A stretch of DNA of 64,000 nt, taken from Sequoia sempervirens. Taxonomy: Eukaryota > Streptophyta > Pinopsida > Cupressales > Cupressaceae. Made by a program: the position numbers and the translations under genes. Position 1 is the first letter of the stretch. Every line of letters begins with the position of its first letter. Under the pieces are notes generated by a model. It was not told the DNA's origin and made no database searches. It saw only the letters and a program-made list of their open reading frames with translations. The DNA lies in contig VDFB02270651.1 of the NCBI GenBank assembly GCA_007258455.2, forward strand, positions 488,992,998 to 489,056,997. The letters run 5' to 3'. This document shows, in pieces, positions 1 to 11,182 of the stretch.

Positions 1-1210
1 ATATCAATAGTGTGTGAATCCAAAAGCTTGGCTACACAGGCTCCCCCTTATAGTGCACTCTCTTCTCAGTCCAACCAAGCTTCTAACCCCCATGAAACTC
101 CCATGGCAGATTGATCAGCTCTACTAAAGACTAGGAAGACATGGAATGCTTCACACCAACCAGTGTTGTACTCGCAAATAGAAGATTTTGGGCTCACTAC
201 ACAAGATTTTTTAATTCAGAACCCCATTCGAGTGGCCATACATGGGGCAAGAGATTAATCACCAATTAGGTGGCACTCCAACTTGAAGAGGTTAAGCTCT
301 ACAAGGTTTATGGGAGTACTACTCTATTAGTATGACACATCCACACTTATAATCTTAGGTTTTCCCTTAAGATTCACATTTACATACTGGTCAGGGGTAG
401 CTTGGCTATAGCTTTGTTGCTAGTTTGAGTCATGTTGGGGTGATGAAATCCCCAGGCAGGCCCAATTTCTAAAGGAAATAATAATTTCTCTTACAACCAA
501 GATCACATTACTATGCAAGGGGAGAGGGTACTTCAGTTATTTCATCAGGGTTACACAAGGATAAAGTGGGTCTAGCTTTTTGATCACCTAGTTTTCATAG
601 GGTGAGAGCATACTCACCTACCACTTTCAAACACAATCAAAGAAAATGAAAGAAATGTTTATTTTAAGTGCACCAAAAATAAATGTGTTGTAATCTAAAA
701 ATAACAAGCATAATGTTTATAATTGAGTCTTCGACACTCGAACCTACAAAACCACAAGTTAGTAGTTTGCTTAAATCATCTTGGACTCACGAAATATAAC
801 CACCACATGCTACCAAAAAAAAAAATAGTAACACGAAAACCCTATGCTAGAAAAGAAAACCAGAATGCCAAACATAAAAGAATAGAAAATAGAAAAAAAC
901 ATAATGCAAAACAGAGAATGACATAAAACAGAAAAAAAAGAATGCAAAAGGAAGAAAAAAATTTACCAGACAAATGCGTCGCATTAGAGTGAATGCATCT
1001 TAGTCTAACAGGAAGATGTGGCTTGTTTATGCCAAATGTGGTGTTTCGTATTGCATATGCAACACCTCTGATTGATTGTATCATTTTATCTTTTGAATGC
1101 ACGTGACACATCTAATGCGGTGCGATAAAAATCAAATGTTGCTTTCTGTACCTATACCCACAAAAAATGACAAAAAACTAAAAAAACCATACGAAACAAA
1201 AAATAAAGTA

Positions 1211-1223
1211 GTCGACTTCACCA
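1211..1223 (-). promoter_or_regulatory. Primer-binding site of element A
   Basis: On the minus strand this reads TGGTGAAGTCGAC, one base from the LTR end at 1225. It begins with TGG, the complement of a tRNA 3' CCA. Element B has the same site with two differences (19650-19662). I do not assign the tRNA species. Confidence 0.6.
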
Positions 1224-1224
1224 A

Positions 1225-2421
1225 TGTATCAATGGGTTAATTTCCTAAAGTTAGATTATCAAATATTAAAGCATACAAACCCAAAGAAGCTATCAAGAAC
1301 AATGAAAGCAAATAACAAGAATGATTATACCATATTCCTCATTGAAGCTTGCTTGATCCACCTTCATAGCACCTTCTAACTTGCTTATTGTTGCCCTCTG
1401 ATCGAGTGTGTGAGCAATACTTTTACTATGCCAATGTCCTAAACAAGATTTGAAGGATTTGATTACTATGCCTATGATAAATAACAAAATGACTATGCCA
1501 AGAAATTCCTAAGACTTTAATGAAATCAAGTATAAATGCTGCAATATCTAAGTATGAGTGTGAGTAGTCGAAAATGTGAGAAAATTGTCATTTTATAGAA
1601 AATACAATTTTGGATGGATGGGCGATATTGAAAGTTGACAGAAGCCTAAAATCAAAGGTCCAAATTTCATGTGGAAATCCCTAATTAGGGTTGGGGAAAA
1701 ATCATTAAATGAGTGGTTGAGATGTCATCTGAGAAGATCGAATCAACAGTCGAGAATAAATGAGATAATTAATCAAAAAGATAAATATTTTCAAAAATCA
1801 AGAAGATAAGAGTTGAACTGAAAAATAGATTTGGAAAATCAAGAATTTTTCCAATTGCTTGATTTTTGGAAGAATATTACCAATTATAATTAAATAAATT
1901 CAAAATATGGATTTTGGGTGATAATAAATAATCAATTTTCAGGTTATTTACTAAAATGAACTGACAGTCAAGAATGTGAGATAATTATTTAAAATGAGCG
2001 AAATGTTAAATTTGGCAATTAAATAATTAAAGATAATTATTTAATTTTGGAGGATATTATTAATAATTAAATAAATTAATAATTTCATTTAATTATGAGA
2101 ATTAGTGACATTAAATAAATAAATGAAATTCATTTATTTAATAATCAATAAGAATAAATGAATAAAGGTAATTAAATAAATTAAGAAATTTATTTAATTG
2201 TAAGAGGACAATAGACCCTTAGTGACATATTGAATAAATAAATATTATTTATTTATTTAATAATCATGAAGAATATAAGAGACATGGATTAATTAAATAA
2301 TTTTAAATTATTTAATTAATTGTCGAATGTGGACCGAGGACATAATTAAATGTCACAATTATATTAGGACGAAAGTGGTAAAAATAGAGCTTGCAAACCT
2401 AGGTAATTTTTATGTGTCCTA
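1225..2421 (-). repeat. LTR of element A (5' LTR in minus sense)
   Basis: The plus-strand view starts TGTATC at 1225 and ends near 2421, matching the two B LTRs at 12435-13703 and 19665-20916. Shared landmarks are a TATA-like block (TATAAAA on the minus strand at about 1591-1598), the 'ccctaattagggttgggg' block at 1679-1696, and a series of AT-rich hairpins at 2030-2340. The outer terminus reads tgtccta where B reads tgtctaca, so the last few bases are changed and the end is placed to within a few bases. Confidence 0.75.
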
Positions 2422-5400
2422 TCAGCTTTCACTTCATCTTTAATGTTCACGAGTCTATCTAACAACAACTCTTCAACATCATCCTCTTTTTGCATTACCT
2501 CCTCAAATCTGTTATTCCATTTCACCTTTAATTTATCAAGAGGAAGACACTCTTTGATAGAGATATCCACACTGACCAAAATAGTAATCATTGCTTCTAA
2601 TTCATCAATTTGTTCATTCAAGTCCTTATAGGCTTCGTGAACTTTAGTTTTATGTTCATAGATGAATTTAGACATAAACCTAATTATGCTCAATGTCTTC
2701 TCAATGAAATCTACATTATCCTCATCAAGGATTGATTTCTCCAAGAGAGTCTACTTTGGCACTTTGTTGATGTCTTTTAGTTTATTGAAATGCTCTCTAT
2801 ATTCTTCCTCTTGTTTCTCTGACACTTCAATATGTTGATCCTCATCAAGGATTGATTGCTCCAAGAGAGTCTACTTTGGCACTTTGCTGATGTATTTTAG
2901 TTTATTGACATGCTCTCTATATTCTTCCTCTTGTTTCTCTGACACTTCAATATGTTGATTCATCTCTTCCCCCAAATTCAATGCACCTTCATGAACTTTA
3001 AAACCATCAACAAGTTTCTCACCAACCTCTTGATTAATTCAATCACTCCATCTATCAAGCACCCCAACTTTACTTCTCATTTGTACCAAATCATCAGCCT
3101 CTTTCTTGGTTAGTAAGATTGGGGTCTTTGGAGTAGTAGCTTGTTGAGAAATAGGAGTGGAGACATCCTTCAAGAACTTATTCAACTAATCCAATTGGGA
3201 CTTAAGTTCATCCTTCCTTTTTTTATCCTTGATCATCCTAGATTTGGTGGAAGATGCCACAATGTCAATAAGATTCATTTGTTGATTTCTTGTAGGTCTC
3301 GCCAAATTAATAGTTCCCAATTGGTAATCAGTCACTTGCATATCATTTCTATGTTTTTGTACCATAGGGAGTGCACATTCAACTATAATATGACCTACCT
3401 TTATGAGCTTCATGGAGTGGAGGACCCTCGCCTTTTTCTTGGGCATCTCTCTATATTTCCATCATCATTTCATCCCAATTCAAAGACTGAGGTTGAACTA
3501 TTTGCTTCCTCTCAAGGTCTAGTTTCATCCATGTTGGAGCAACAGGAGTGGTAGCTAGTTGCATGGAAGAAGAAGCAGTAGTGGCAGAGGAAAGAGGTTG
3601 TAGAATGGTGGTCTTAGGTTGAGAATCAACCTCTTGTATTTGTTGTTTTTCCCTTTCTACAACTTCTTTTGCAAGCCTTTCAACTTCAACCTTGTCTTTT
3701 TGCTCTTGCATCTTTTTAGCTTCTAGTTCCTTTTTCAAACGTCCTTCTTCTATCCTCCTCTCCTCATACACTTCATCTCTTTCTCTTTCAAGCTCTTTAA
3801 CTTTATCCCATGCTTCTTTAGACTTTTGTTCATGGTTGGCAAGTTCTTCAACCTCCTTTTCTATTTGTAGGTGTTCTTCCTCTTCTTTCCTCCTATGAGC
3901 TTCCTCAACAACCTGAAACTTAGCCTCAAAGGCTTCTCTTTCCCTTCTTTGTTGAGATTTCTCCTCTTCTAGCTCATGGATCTTCTGTAACATAGAAAAT
4001 TTATCCCTCTCCTCTTTGGTCTTGAACTCTTGCTCTTTTTGATGTTGTGACAAGTCTTCTTTCTCTTTTTGTTTCCTTGATAATTCTTCCTCCCTAGCCT
4101 TAGCCTTAGATTCTTATTTCTTATCAAGTTCCTCAGCTTGTGCTTTGGCCTCTTCTTCCCTTTTGGCATCTTCAAATAATTTCCACTATTCCTCAGGAGT
4201 GAGGAAATTTTCAATTTCCACATTCCCAACTTCTTCATTGGATGCAAATACATGAGTTTCCTTGTTAGATTGGGTGGCCTTAGAATGTGCATCAATATCA
4301 TGGATTTAAATTTCCTTCTCCTTCCCTTTTAATGATTCAACCTCCTTATGAAGGGTTTCAATTGGCATCTCTTCAATTGGTTGCTTTGTAAGAGAAGGCT
4401 GAGTTGAGGTTTCACCTCCAGCTTCTGTTGTGACCCCATCTACATGTAATTCAAGAACATTTTGAGCAAGAATTGTAGGTTCAATATTTTCTCTAGATTA
4501 CTAGGGAAAAATTCAAATGTCTCCTTTGGAGTTGTCTTTCTTTTCTTTCTCGTATATCCCTCGGTGGCACTAGAAACTTTTCTCTTTTTAGAAGTTTGAG
4601 CCTCTGGCTCCTTGATCCTCATAACTACCCACTAGATACTTCTATCCAGGAATGGCCTTGCAAATTGTTTGATGTCAATGGATTCATTTGCATCCCAATC
4701 CATTCAATCCATTTCTTTAGTACTTATATTATCAGCATCATACTAGGGATCCAAGGTTACACCATCATCTGACAATGTGTCAATAATATCCTCCTTCATC
4801 TCATACTCAATCATGAGTGGAATGGGAAATCTTTCATAATTCCTTCTTAGATCATACTCATGCTATAGTTCCATCCAAAACTCCTCAAGAAAATTGAAAT
4901 TATTGTCCAAAATTGTAGGAAGAAAACCTTGCATCTTGTGCTTGGGATCAAACTACTTCCTAGATGTATATAATCCTAAATTCAAATGGATAAATTCATC
5001 ACAAATTACCTTGGCTGCCACATTATGTGCAAAACTATACTCACCTAACTTCATGGTAAATTTGTGAAAACCAGGATTATGTTTATTAGAAAACTTAGTG
5101 TTGACTCCTATGGCCTGATAAATGAAATACATCAAAAAAATTAATTATTGCAGCATCTAGGAAATAAATAAAGATGACCATAAAAACCAACTAGACTGAA
5201 ATAGGTGAACTTGGGGTATTGGATATACCAATTCCCTCAATCTACAATGAATGTCATGGCATATGTGCTCAATCTATACCCTGCATCTCTTATTAGTTGA
5301 TTAATGATGTCATACAAGAATGCATCATTAACTCTTCTATAATGTGGCTTAGAGGTTTCCAAAGTCAACTAATCATAGTGATCCCACACCTTCTTTTGTC

Positions 5401-6230
5401 TAGGGCCATCTCCCAATACCCCAACTACACTTAAACCAGGAAATATGCCTCTTCTTGCAACTGCATATATCACATAGGAAGTCATGAAGAAGCTCTTTTC
5501 CTCGCTCAATTTTAGCATCCGATTATGAAGGAACTCTAATAAAATCATTGGCCAATAAAATTGCTTCCTACCATCCAAAATAGTTTGAATGAATGGAAAC
5601 ATCCAGTCCTTGAATTGTGAGGAATCTCTCTTCCCAAACACTCTAGAAAAAATCATGATTATGCCACCAATATCCTCACCAAAATATGATCTCTTATGCT
5701 GGTCATGGACCTTGGAAGGGGATTTCTTTTCAACTCTCATCCAGTGTTTGTTCATGTGAGTTTTGTTGGCCTCCTTTTTGTTTCTATATAACTACAATGC
5801 TTCTACCTCATTGAGTTTCCTAGGGTTCTTGGGTGTAGGTTCATTAAACATGAACCTTATCATCTTTGGTGTAAGATCAATGATTATATTCCCCTACAAG
5901 TCCACACATTGTTTGATTGTGGGATTGTAAGCCCCAGCTACAATAAGTATGAGTTATGGGAATTGGACTGATAGAGGAAAGATGACAACATATGCCAACC
6001 TAGATTGAACAATTCTCTCTATTCTCCCTATGACATCCTCTGTGAATGTTTCTTCAAACAACTCCTCATAATTGAATGGGCCCAAGTTTGTATTTATGAT
6101 ATCTACCCAATTTTAATCCACCTTGCTAGTTGTAATAGTAGGACTTTCATGCTTGTACCTCAAGGTGTAAGGGAGTTTTTCCACTTCTATCATTTTAGGC
6201 TTGGTTCTTTGCCTTGAACTCTCTATAGGT
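2422..6230 (-). pseudogene. Decayed long ORF of unknown family (copy 1)
   Basis: I do not recognise this protein. Read on the minus strand it begins near 6230 and is broken by stops and frameshifts. The N-terminal part (about 6230-5369) is globular. It contains blocks such as MNKHWMRVEKK, FKDWMFPFIQTIL, RKQFYW and KSFFMTSYVIYAVAR, which match in order the ORF at 34495-35049 and downstream. A middle part (5135-4800) contains FPIPLMIEYE, matching LPIPMIEWDE in copy 2. Next comes a basic, nuclear-signal-like stretch (KKRK and RKKRK, 4440-4622). A Glu/Lys/Arg-rich coiled coil follows (about 4300-3451, roughly 250 residues), then a helical C-terminus (2744-2422). No RT, integrase, gag zinc knuckle or protease motif is visible. 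A distant relation to plant transposon-associated domains is possible but not shown. Confidence 0.55.
2721..2960. repeat. Two-copy 120-bp tandem duplication
   Basis: Copies at 2721-2840 and 2841-2960 have a period of exactly 120 bp and differ at only a handful of positions. The period is a multiple of three, so it duplicates 40 codons of the unknown minus-strand ORF without shifting the frame. Confidence 0.85.
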
Positions 6231-6239
6231 TGGATTCTT

Positions 6240-8637
6240 TGAGAAGCATCCTCTAATACTCCTAACATCCTCTATTCCTACAATACAACCATGGATTAGA
6301 TGAACAAAGGCATGACAATCATTACATCATACATTACCTCTCATACCATTCTTATTCCCTCAAGATAACTCTCCATACTTAGTAAATTTTTTTATCCACC
6401 GCAAGTGGAGTTAGTGAAGAATTAGGAACATAAAGCTTTTAACATAGGAAAAATTAGGATTAGAACCAAAATGATACCAAAACTAGAATTGGAATGGAAA
6501 CCAAACCCAAAACTAGTTGATAGTTCCAAATTTGTTTCCCACTCTGATTTTGCTTCTTCCAAAAAAAAAAAGGTGAAGAACAGAGCCAAAAATCATCATA
6601 AGTGAGATCATTTTGGGAATTGACTCTCATCCAAACACTTATGGGGTGATTTTGTTCCCAGATCTACTTCTACTAGTTTACCATTCAAATGAAGCAATTT
6701 TTGAAGATGCTATTTTATGAGCTTAAGACTTGGGTCACATGGAATTATAATGAAACTTTAAATTTATGGGCCTAACCTCACCCCTTTAATAGGACAAAGA
6801 CCAAATTTAAACCCTAAGGGGCTCGACATTGTAAAGGTTGTTGCACAAACCCTAGTTTGCATGACTCATCAATTTAGGTAATTAGGGCATCAAGAACCTG
6901 TCATGAAAACTACTAAACTAACATGGGAATAGGATCAAAGGGGCCATAAAATATATTTTGAAATATTTAAAATACAAAATACCTCATCAAATGAATCCCT
7001 AATTAAAACTAGGGCACGACAGAATGGACATGCCACGAAAACAACAATAGAATGACAAAAACAAATGGGAAAAGTAGAAAAAGAAAAATGAAAAATGAAG
7101 AAAGACCAAAATGAAACCAAGAAAAAAAAGGGAATGAATGAAAATCCACAAAAGGTCTCATGAATGTGCAAGAACACCACAAAGAAGGAAAATGAAAACA
7201 ACAATAGAACGAGAGAATGAAAAAGCCAAAAGAATAGGAAAATGACCCTACCTCGAAATGCCAACAAGAAAGGTTGAAACTTGAGATAAATCCACTCACC
7301 AGAATACCTCTACAATCAAATCATGTTTCTCTCAAAGCTACTTAGGCTCTAGTTTGCTAAAACAAGTTAGACAATAAAGATAATGAACCAGTTAACCTTG
7401 ATTAAGGTTTAAAAATCATTTCACATGTGTGAGGAGGCTACAATTAATGTAATAAATGCAGTTCATTGAGAGTGGAACCAAAAATGTAAATGAATAATCA
7501 ACCAATGTAGAAATCAAATGTAGGGCAGACATGGATGCAAATTTGGAACAAAAAAAGAAACCTTACCCAATTATATTATCCAACTTTGAACCCAATTTCA
7601 GTCTCATGGTAGGGACAAACAACAAAGGGAAATGGGAGTGGAATTGGAACCAAAATAGGATCCAAAATTTTTACCAAGTTCCAAGTTCAGTTCCAATTCC
7701 AGTTCTGCTTCTAGAAAAGGAACAAAACACTGAGACAAGGAAAAAAAAAATGATAGGAAACAAGACTGGAATGAAAATTGAATCTAGCTAAGACACCAAC
7801 AAAGAAAAAAACACAAAGGAAGTGAGTGGGAATGGCATAAGGACCAAAAAAAAATTCAAAACTTTTACAAAGTCCCAAGTTCAACTCCAATTTTGGTTCC
7901 ACTTCTTCCAAAGTAAAAATAAAACACAAGGAAATAAGAAAAAACTCAAGGGAATAATGGACCTAGGAGCACAAGACAAACCAAAAGACAATGAAAAGAA
8001 TGAGGCAAGGGTAGGGCTGAAACCATAACCAAATCTAGACATGGAACCTTCAAAAGTTTTGAGTCCAGTTTCCATTCTGACTCCACTTCTACAAGACCAA
8101 AAAGAAACAAGGACTTGGGAGGAAAAAGAACAACTCCTAAGACCCAAACAAAAAAATGAGGACAAAACAAAAATAAGGGGGACCAATTTTGATCCAAAAC
8201 AAAATGGGGTGGTTATGCAAGGCATAACAGATGGTGACTCAACTAGGAAAAATGGTTTAACCATTTTCAAGACACTAAAGAATTTAGTCACTAATAACCT
8301 CTAGTTTCTGGACATGCTAACTCAAGTAGGATCAGATATATTGAGCAAGGTTGAGCTGGAATCTCAAATATAAATTAGCATGAACTACTTTGAATATGAG
8401 AGTGTGCATATATGATGCATCCTTCTTCATAAAAACTTTCCTTACCCCTGAACAACTATACCTAAGATTCAAGCTACATAGGTTGAGTCCTTTAACTATC
8501 GTGCAATGAAATTATAGGCATTTATCCATTGCTAGACAGGAATTCATAGCCTTGATGAAGATATATTTAGTTCTCTCAAAGTATTTCTCTACTACCAGAT
8601 AGGCATCTATAGCCCCGATAGAGATACTTGAATCACC
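6240..8637 (-). other. Non-coding A-rich 5' region of element C with degenerate ~190-bp repeats
   Basis: There is no supported gene; the small frames on both strands are low-complexity. A motif of the form 'ttccaa...ttccacttcttcca' recurs at about 6510-6570, 7655-7735, 7854-7930 and 8031-8110, so spacing is roughly 190 bp in the right-hand part. A minus-strand TTCGAGGTAGG at about 7251-7261 resembles a 5' splice donor and recurs in element I. By position this is the LTR/leader of C, but no paired LTR was found. Bases 8300-8637 hold nothing I can name. Confidence 0.4.
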
Positions 8638-8642
8638 CATTT
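8638..8642. repeat. Target-site duplication of element G, left copy
   Basis: CATTT immediately precedes the LTR start TGGTGCAAG at 8643. It is repeated at 22336-22340 directly after the 3' LTR end. An exact 5-bp direct repeat at both outer ends is the expected LTR-integrase footprint. Confidence 0.9.
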
Positions 8643-10112
8643 TGGTGCAAGAGCACCTACACCTCATCCTCCATTTTTGTACATTTGATGAAAACAAAAG
8701 GTTAGGAGGTTAGAATGAGTATTTTTGAGTCTTTTTGTCATTAATAAGGTCAATCAAGACCATTGAGAAATATCTAGGTTGAGTTTTTGAGTTTTGAGTC
8801 AAAATGTGCAACAATGCAATCTTGCACTAAAAGTTGTTTTTGTAGCCTTTGAAGGAAACTATGTGAATTTGTGCAAGGTTTTGGGTCTTGAAAATTTAAT
8901 AAGGCTGTTTCAAGGTTATTTTAATGGTTGTTAAGGTCTTAGGTCTTTAGGATTAAAAAGTTTCTTCAAAATGCAAAGTTGTCATAATGACATTTGGTGT
9001 AAAATCAACATTAATGATGTAATCTCATTAACTAATGGTTCCCTCCTTCAAAAATAAGTTGGGGGAAGTTTTAAATGATGGGGAACAAGTTTAAAAAGTA
9101 TCCCTTGGGTCGAGGCTAGGCTGTTGTTGGTAGTTTTGAAGTTTTGAAGCTTTAAATATAATAAAAACTCAGTTTTTCTGTTTTTACCAACATTTTTCAT
9201 TGTTCTCATGTTTGGTATAGTCTAGTACATCATTGTACAGGATCCCAATTGAAATAGTTTGAAAGAGGGTAGATTCTACTTTCTTTTGGTGGTAATTTTA
9301 CTTATTTTTATTAATTATTGAGTAAGTTACATCAATTTTAGTGAAAGTGGGTCTGAAACCTTGCAAAACAAGGGTTTGGTCACCAAAATGGATGTAACTC
9401 CCATTTCCACCATGTGAAAAATCTTAAACTTGGTAGATTGGTAGATTTAGGACTCCTTTACATGCTGAAATTTTTTTCATATTGAAAAATGGAGTTTTTC
9501 AAAAGTTGTGTGATGCCCTAGGTCTGGTTTTACCTTGAAATAGTCCATAAAATGATCATTTGTAAGTTTTTCTTCTAATTTATGAGTATTTTAAAGAAAT
9601 ATAATGGATGGAAAGCATGTAACAGGTCTTGGGGAACCTATTAAATTATTTTAAATCAATTATGGGTGTTGGGGTGTTCCTTGACAAGTTGATTCCTTCT
9701 TTGTACAAGCCAAATGAAGCCTTTTAGTGGCTTGTAAATTAGTTATTTGATACACTTGCTCTTGGTGTTTGGTCCTATGCTTTTGGGGATCTATAAGGGT
9801 CTATTTAAGAAGTATAAAACATGGTTTATTTATATGTTATTTCCCTTTAAAAAAATTTTATCATGACTGTCCTATTGGTGAGTGCTAGAAGGAATGCATG
9901 GATAGTATGGCAGCAATGGGGGAATGAGAGTTTCTATGAGCAAAGACTGGTTGGTTGTTCATGTTTTGTCATATTAAGAGTGTCCAAATCATCTCCAAGT
10001 CATGTGGTGATGTTTGGTTGTGTGAGTCAAGCTATATGATCAAATTGTCTTATTGAAGGGTAGAGTTTAACAAGTGTGTCAAGTTGGGTGGTTCCCCTAC
10101 CACTTTGCATCA
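8643..10112 (+). repeat. 5' LTR of element G
   Basis: It runs from TGGTGCAAGAG to TTGCATCA, 1,470 bp, with TG...CA ends. It aligns base by base with 20917-22335, with small substitutions and indels, and its first ~55 bp align with 12379-12434. A TATA-like TATAAAA lies at 9813-9819, about 300 bp before the LTR end, a plausible U3 promoter. Confidence 0.92.
9813..9819 (+). promoter_or_regulatory. TATA-like box in 5' LTR of G
   Basis: TATAAAA in the context aagTATAAAAcatgg. The 3' LTR has the same box near 22036. The position upstream of the R/U5 part of the LTR fits a Pol II promoter; no start site can be read directly. Confidence 0.5.
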
Positions 10113-10115
10113 TAG

Positions 10116-10126
10116 TGGTATCAGAG
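10116..10126 (+). promoter_or_regulatory. Primer-binding site, initiator methionine tRNA
   Basis: TGGTATCAGAG lies three bases after the 5' LTR. It is complementary to the 3' end of plant initiator tRNA-Met, the commonest primer of plant LTR retrotransposons. Confidence 0.92.
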
Positions 10127-10204
10127 TAGAGAGTAGGTTTTGGTTTGCATTTTGCAGATTGAAGAAAAGGAAAGGTTGAAAATATTCCTCCAAAGAGCAA
10201 AGAT

Positions 10205-11182
10205 ATGGCTAAAGAGATGAGGGAGATGAAGGAAAGGCATGCAAGAGAACTCAAAGAGTTGGAAGAGAGAGTCATAGCCCTGGAGACAAACAAGAGAAGA
10301 GATGTTGAAGAGAGTGAGATAGAAGAAGAGGAAGATGAGGAGTTTGAAGACGTGGAAGAAGAACTTGATCCAGAAGACCAAAGAATGGAAAAGTTGCTGA
10401 AGGTAGTGAAAGGTGACAAGCCTAAGGTAAAACTTGATGTTTCTAAATATGGTGGTAGTCTAAATGATGAAGAACTACTTGTTTGGATTGCTGCATTAGA
10501 TAACCATTTTGAATGTGAAGAAGTTCCCGAGGAGCAAAGAGTAAGGATTGCAAAGACTAAGTTACAGGGTCATGCATTGGTATGGTGGGATTACTTTCAG
10601 TCTAAAAGGAGGAAACAAGGAATGTCTATGATCACATCATGGGAAAAGATGATATCAAAATTGAAAGGTAAATTCTTACCCAAAGACCACCAAGTTAAAA
10701 TGTTTAAGAGATTACAAAACTTAAGACAAAGGGAAATGGATATTAAGTCTTATACTGAGGAGTTTTATAAACTAAGTTTAAGATCTGGTCATCATGAGAA
10801 TGAAGATGAAAAAATTGTTAAGTATGTTGGTGGTTTAGGGTTTAATGTACAAGATGAATTGGTTTTGGATAACCCTAGGAGTGTACAGGATTGTTATCAA
10901 ATGGATATCAGGGTGGAGGAGAAATTGAAGAGAAGGCAAGACAAAGCAGTAAGAGGTAGAGGTGGTGCACCAAGAGGAAGAGGATTCATGTCTAGTTCAA
11001 AGCCAACCAATGATAATCAAGAGGATGCCATGAAAGGCCAAGAGCAATCTGATTCTAGAGGTGGATGGAGAGGCATAGGAGGTAGATTTGGAGGAGGTAG
11101 GAATCCCAACAATGCATTTTTAGGAAGATGCTATACTTGTAACCAACCTGGACACCCATGCTTCAAATGTCCTAAAAGGTAA
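10205..11182 (+). CDS. gag: Gag polyprotein of element G
   Basis: A 325-residue Ty3/gypsy-type Gag, the structural protein of the virus-like particle. In order: a charged N-terminal coiled coil (residues 1-45), an acidic stretch (about 50-75), then a retrotransposon Gag core with HALVWWDYF and WEKMISKLKGKFLP (about 120-155). Next are an Arg/Gly-rich segment (about 245-300) and a CX2CX4HX4C zinc knuckle, CYTCNQPGHPCFKC, near the C-terminus. The ATG at 10205 lies 79 bp after the PBS. The ORF stops at TAA 11180-11182 just after the knuckle, but the same frame continues into the protease. That TAA could be a decayed CAA codon, so the ancestral product was probably longer. Confidence 0.9.
   Translation: MAKEMREMKERHARELKELEERVIALETNKRRDVEESEIEEEEDEEFEDVEEELDPEDQRMEKLLKVVKGDKPKVKLDVSKYGGSLNDEELLVWIAALDNHFECEEVPEEQRVRIAKTKLQGHALVWWDYFQSKRRKQGMSMITSWEKMISKLKGKFLPKDHQVKMFKRLQNLRQREMDIKSYTEEFYKLSLRSGHHENEDEKIVKYVGGLGFNVQDELVLDNPRSVQDCYQMDIRVEEKLKRRQDKAVRGRGGAPRGRGFMSSSKPTNDNQEDAMKGQEQSDSRGGWRGIGGRFGGGRNPNNAFLGRCYTCNQPGHPCFKCPKR

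Larger units (their letters stand above)
1..2421 (-). mobile_element. Element A: 3'-truncated copy (leader plus 5' LTR) of the B family
   Basis: This is the left edge of a minus-strand LTR retrotransposon that runs off the window. Bases 1-1210 align by eye with the leader of element B (roughly 18350-19650). Shared blocks include the stretch around 511-780 and the one around 18900-19145 (gagaggatacttag-like text, then the 'acctacaaaaccacaagttag' region). No coding sequence survives here; the small frames at 723-1111 and 1293-1487 look like chance. The LTR follows at 1225-2421. The element abuts the C-type ORF at 2421, so it probably inserted into element C, but the other junction lies outside the window. 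It is more diverged from the B LTRs than those are from each other. Confidence 0.75.
2422..8642 (-). mobile_element. Element C: remnant with unknown long ORF
   Basis: A minus-strand element remnant. Its coding part (2422-6230) is homologous to the ORF in element I (31870-35049). From 6240 to 8637 there is no credible gene. That part is A-rich and carries loose repeats and is the expected position of an LTR and leader. It is bounded on the left by element A and on the right by insertion of element G at the CATTT target. LTR ends were not found, so classification as an LTR element rests on the parallel with I. Confidence 0.55.

Noticed and set aside
6935..7299. Two overlapping Phe-rich minus-strand frames that could look like membrane proteins
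   Set aside because: Both frames come from A-rich low-complexity DNA read in reverse; no conservation or start signal.
10027..10419. 130-residue minus-strand frame over the gag start
   Set aside because: Shadow of the Glu-rich gag coding strand (poly-Ser in reverse).
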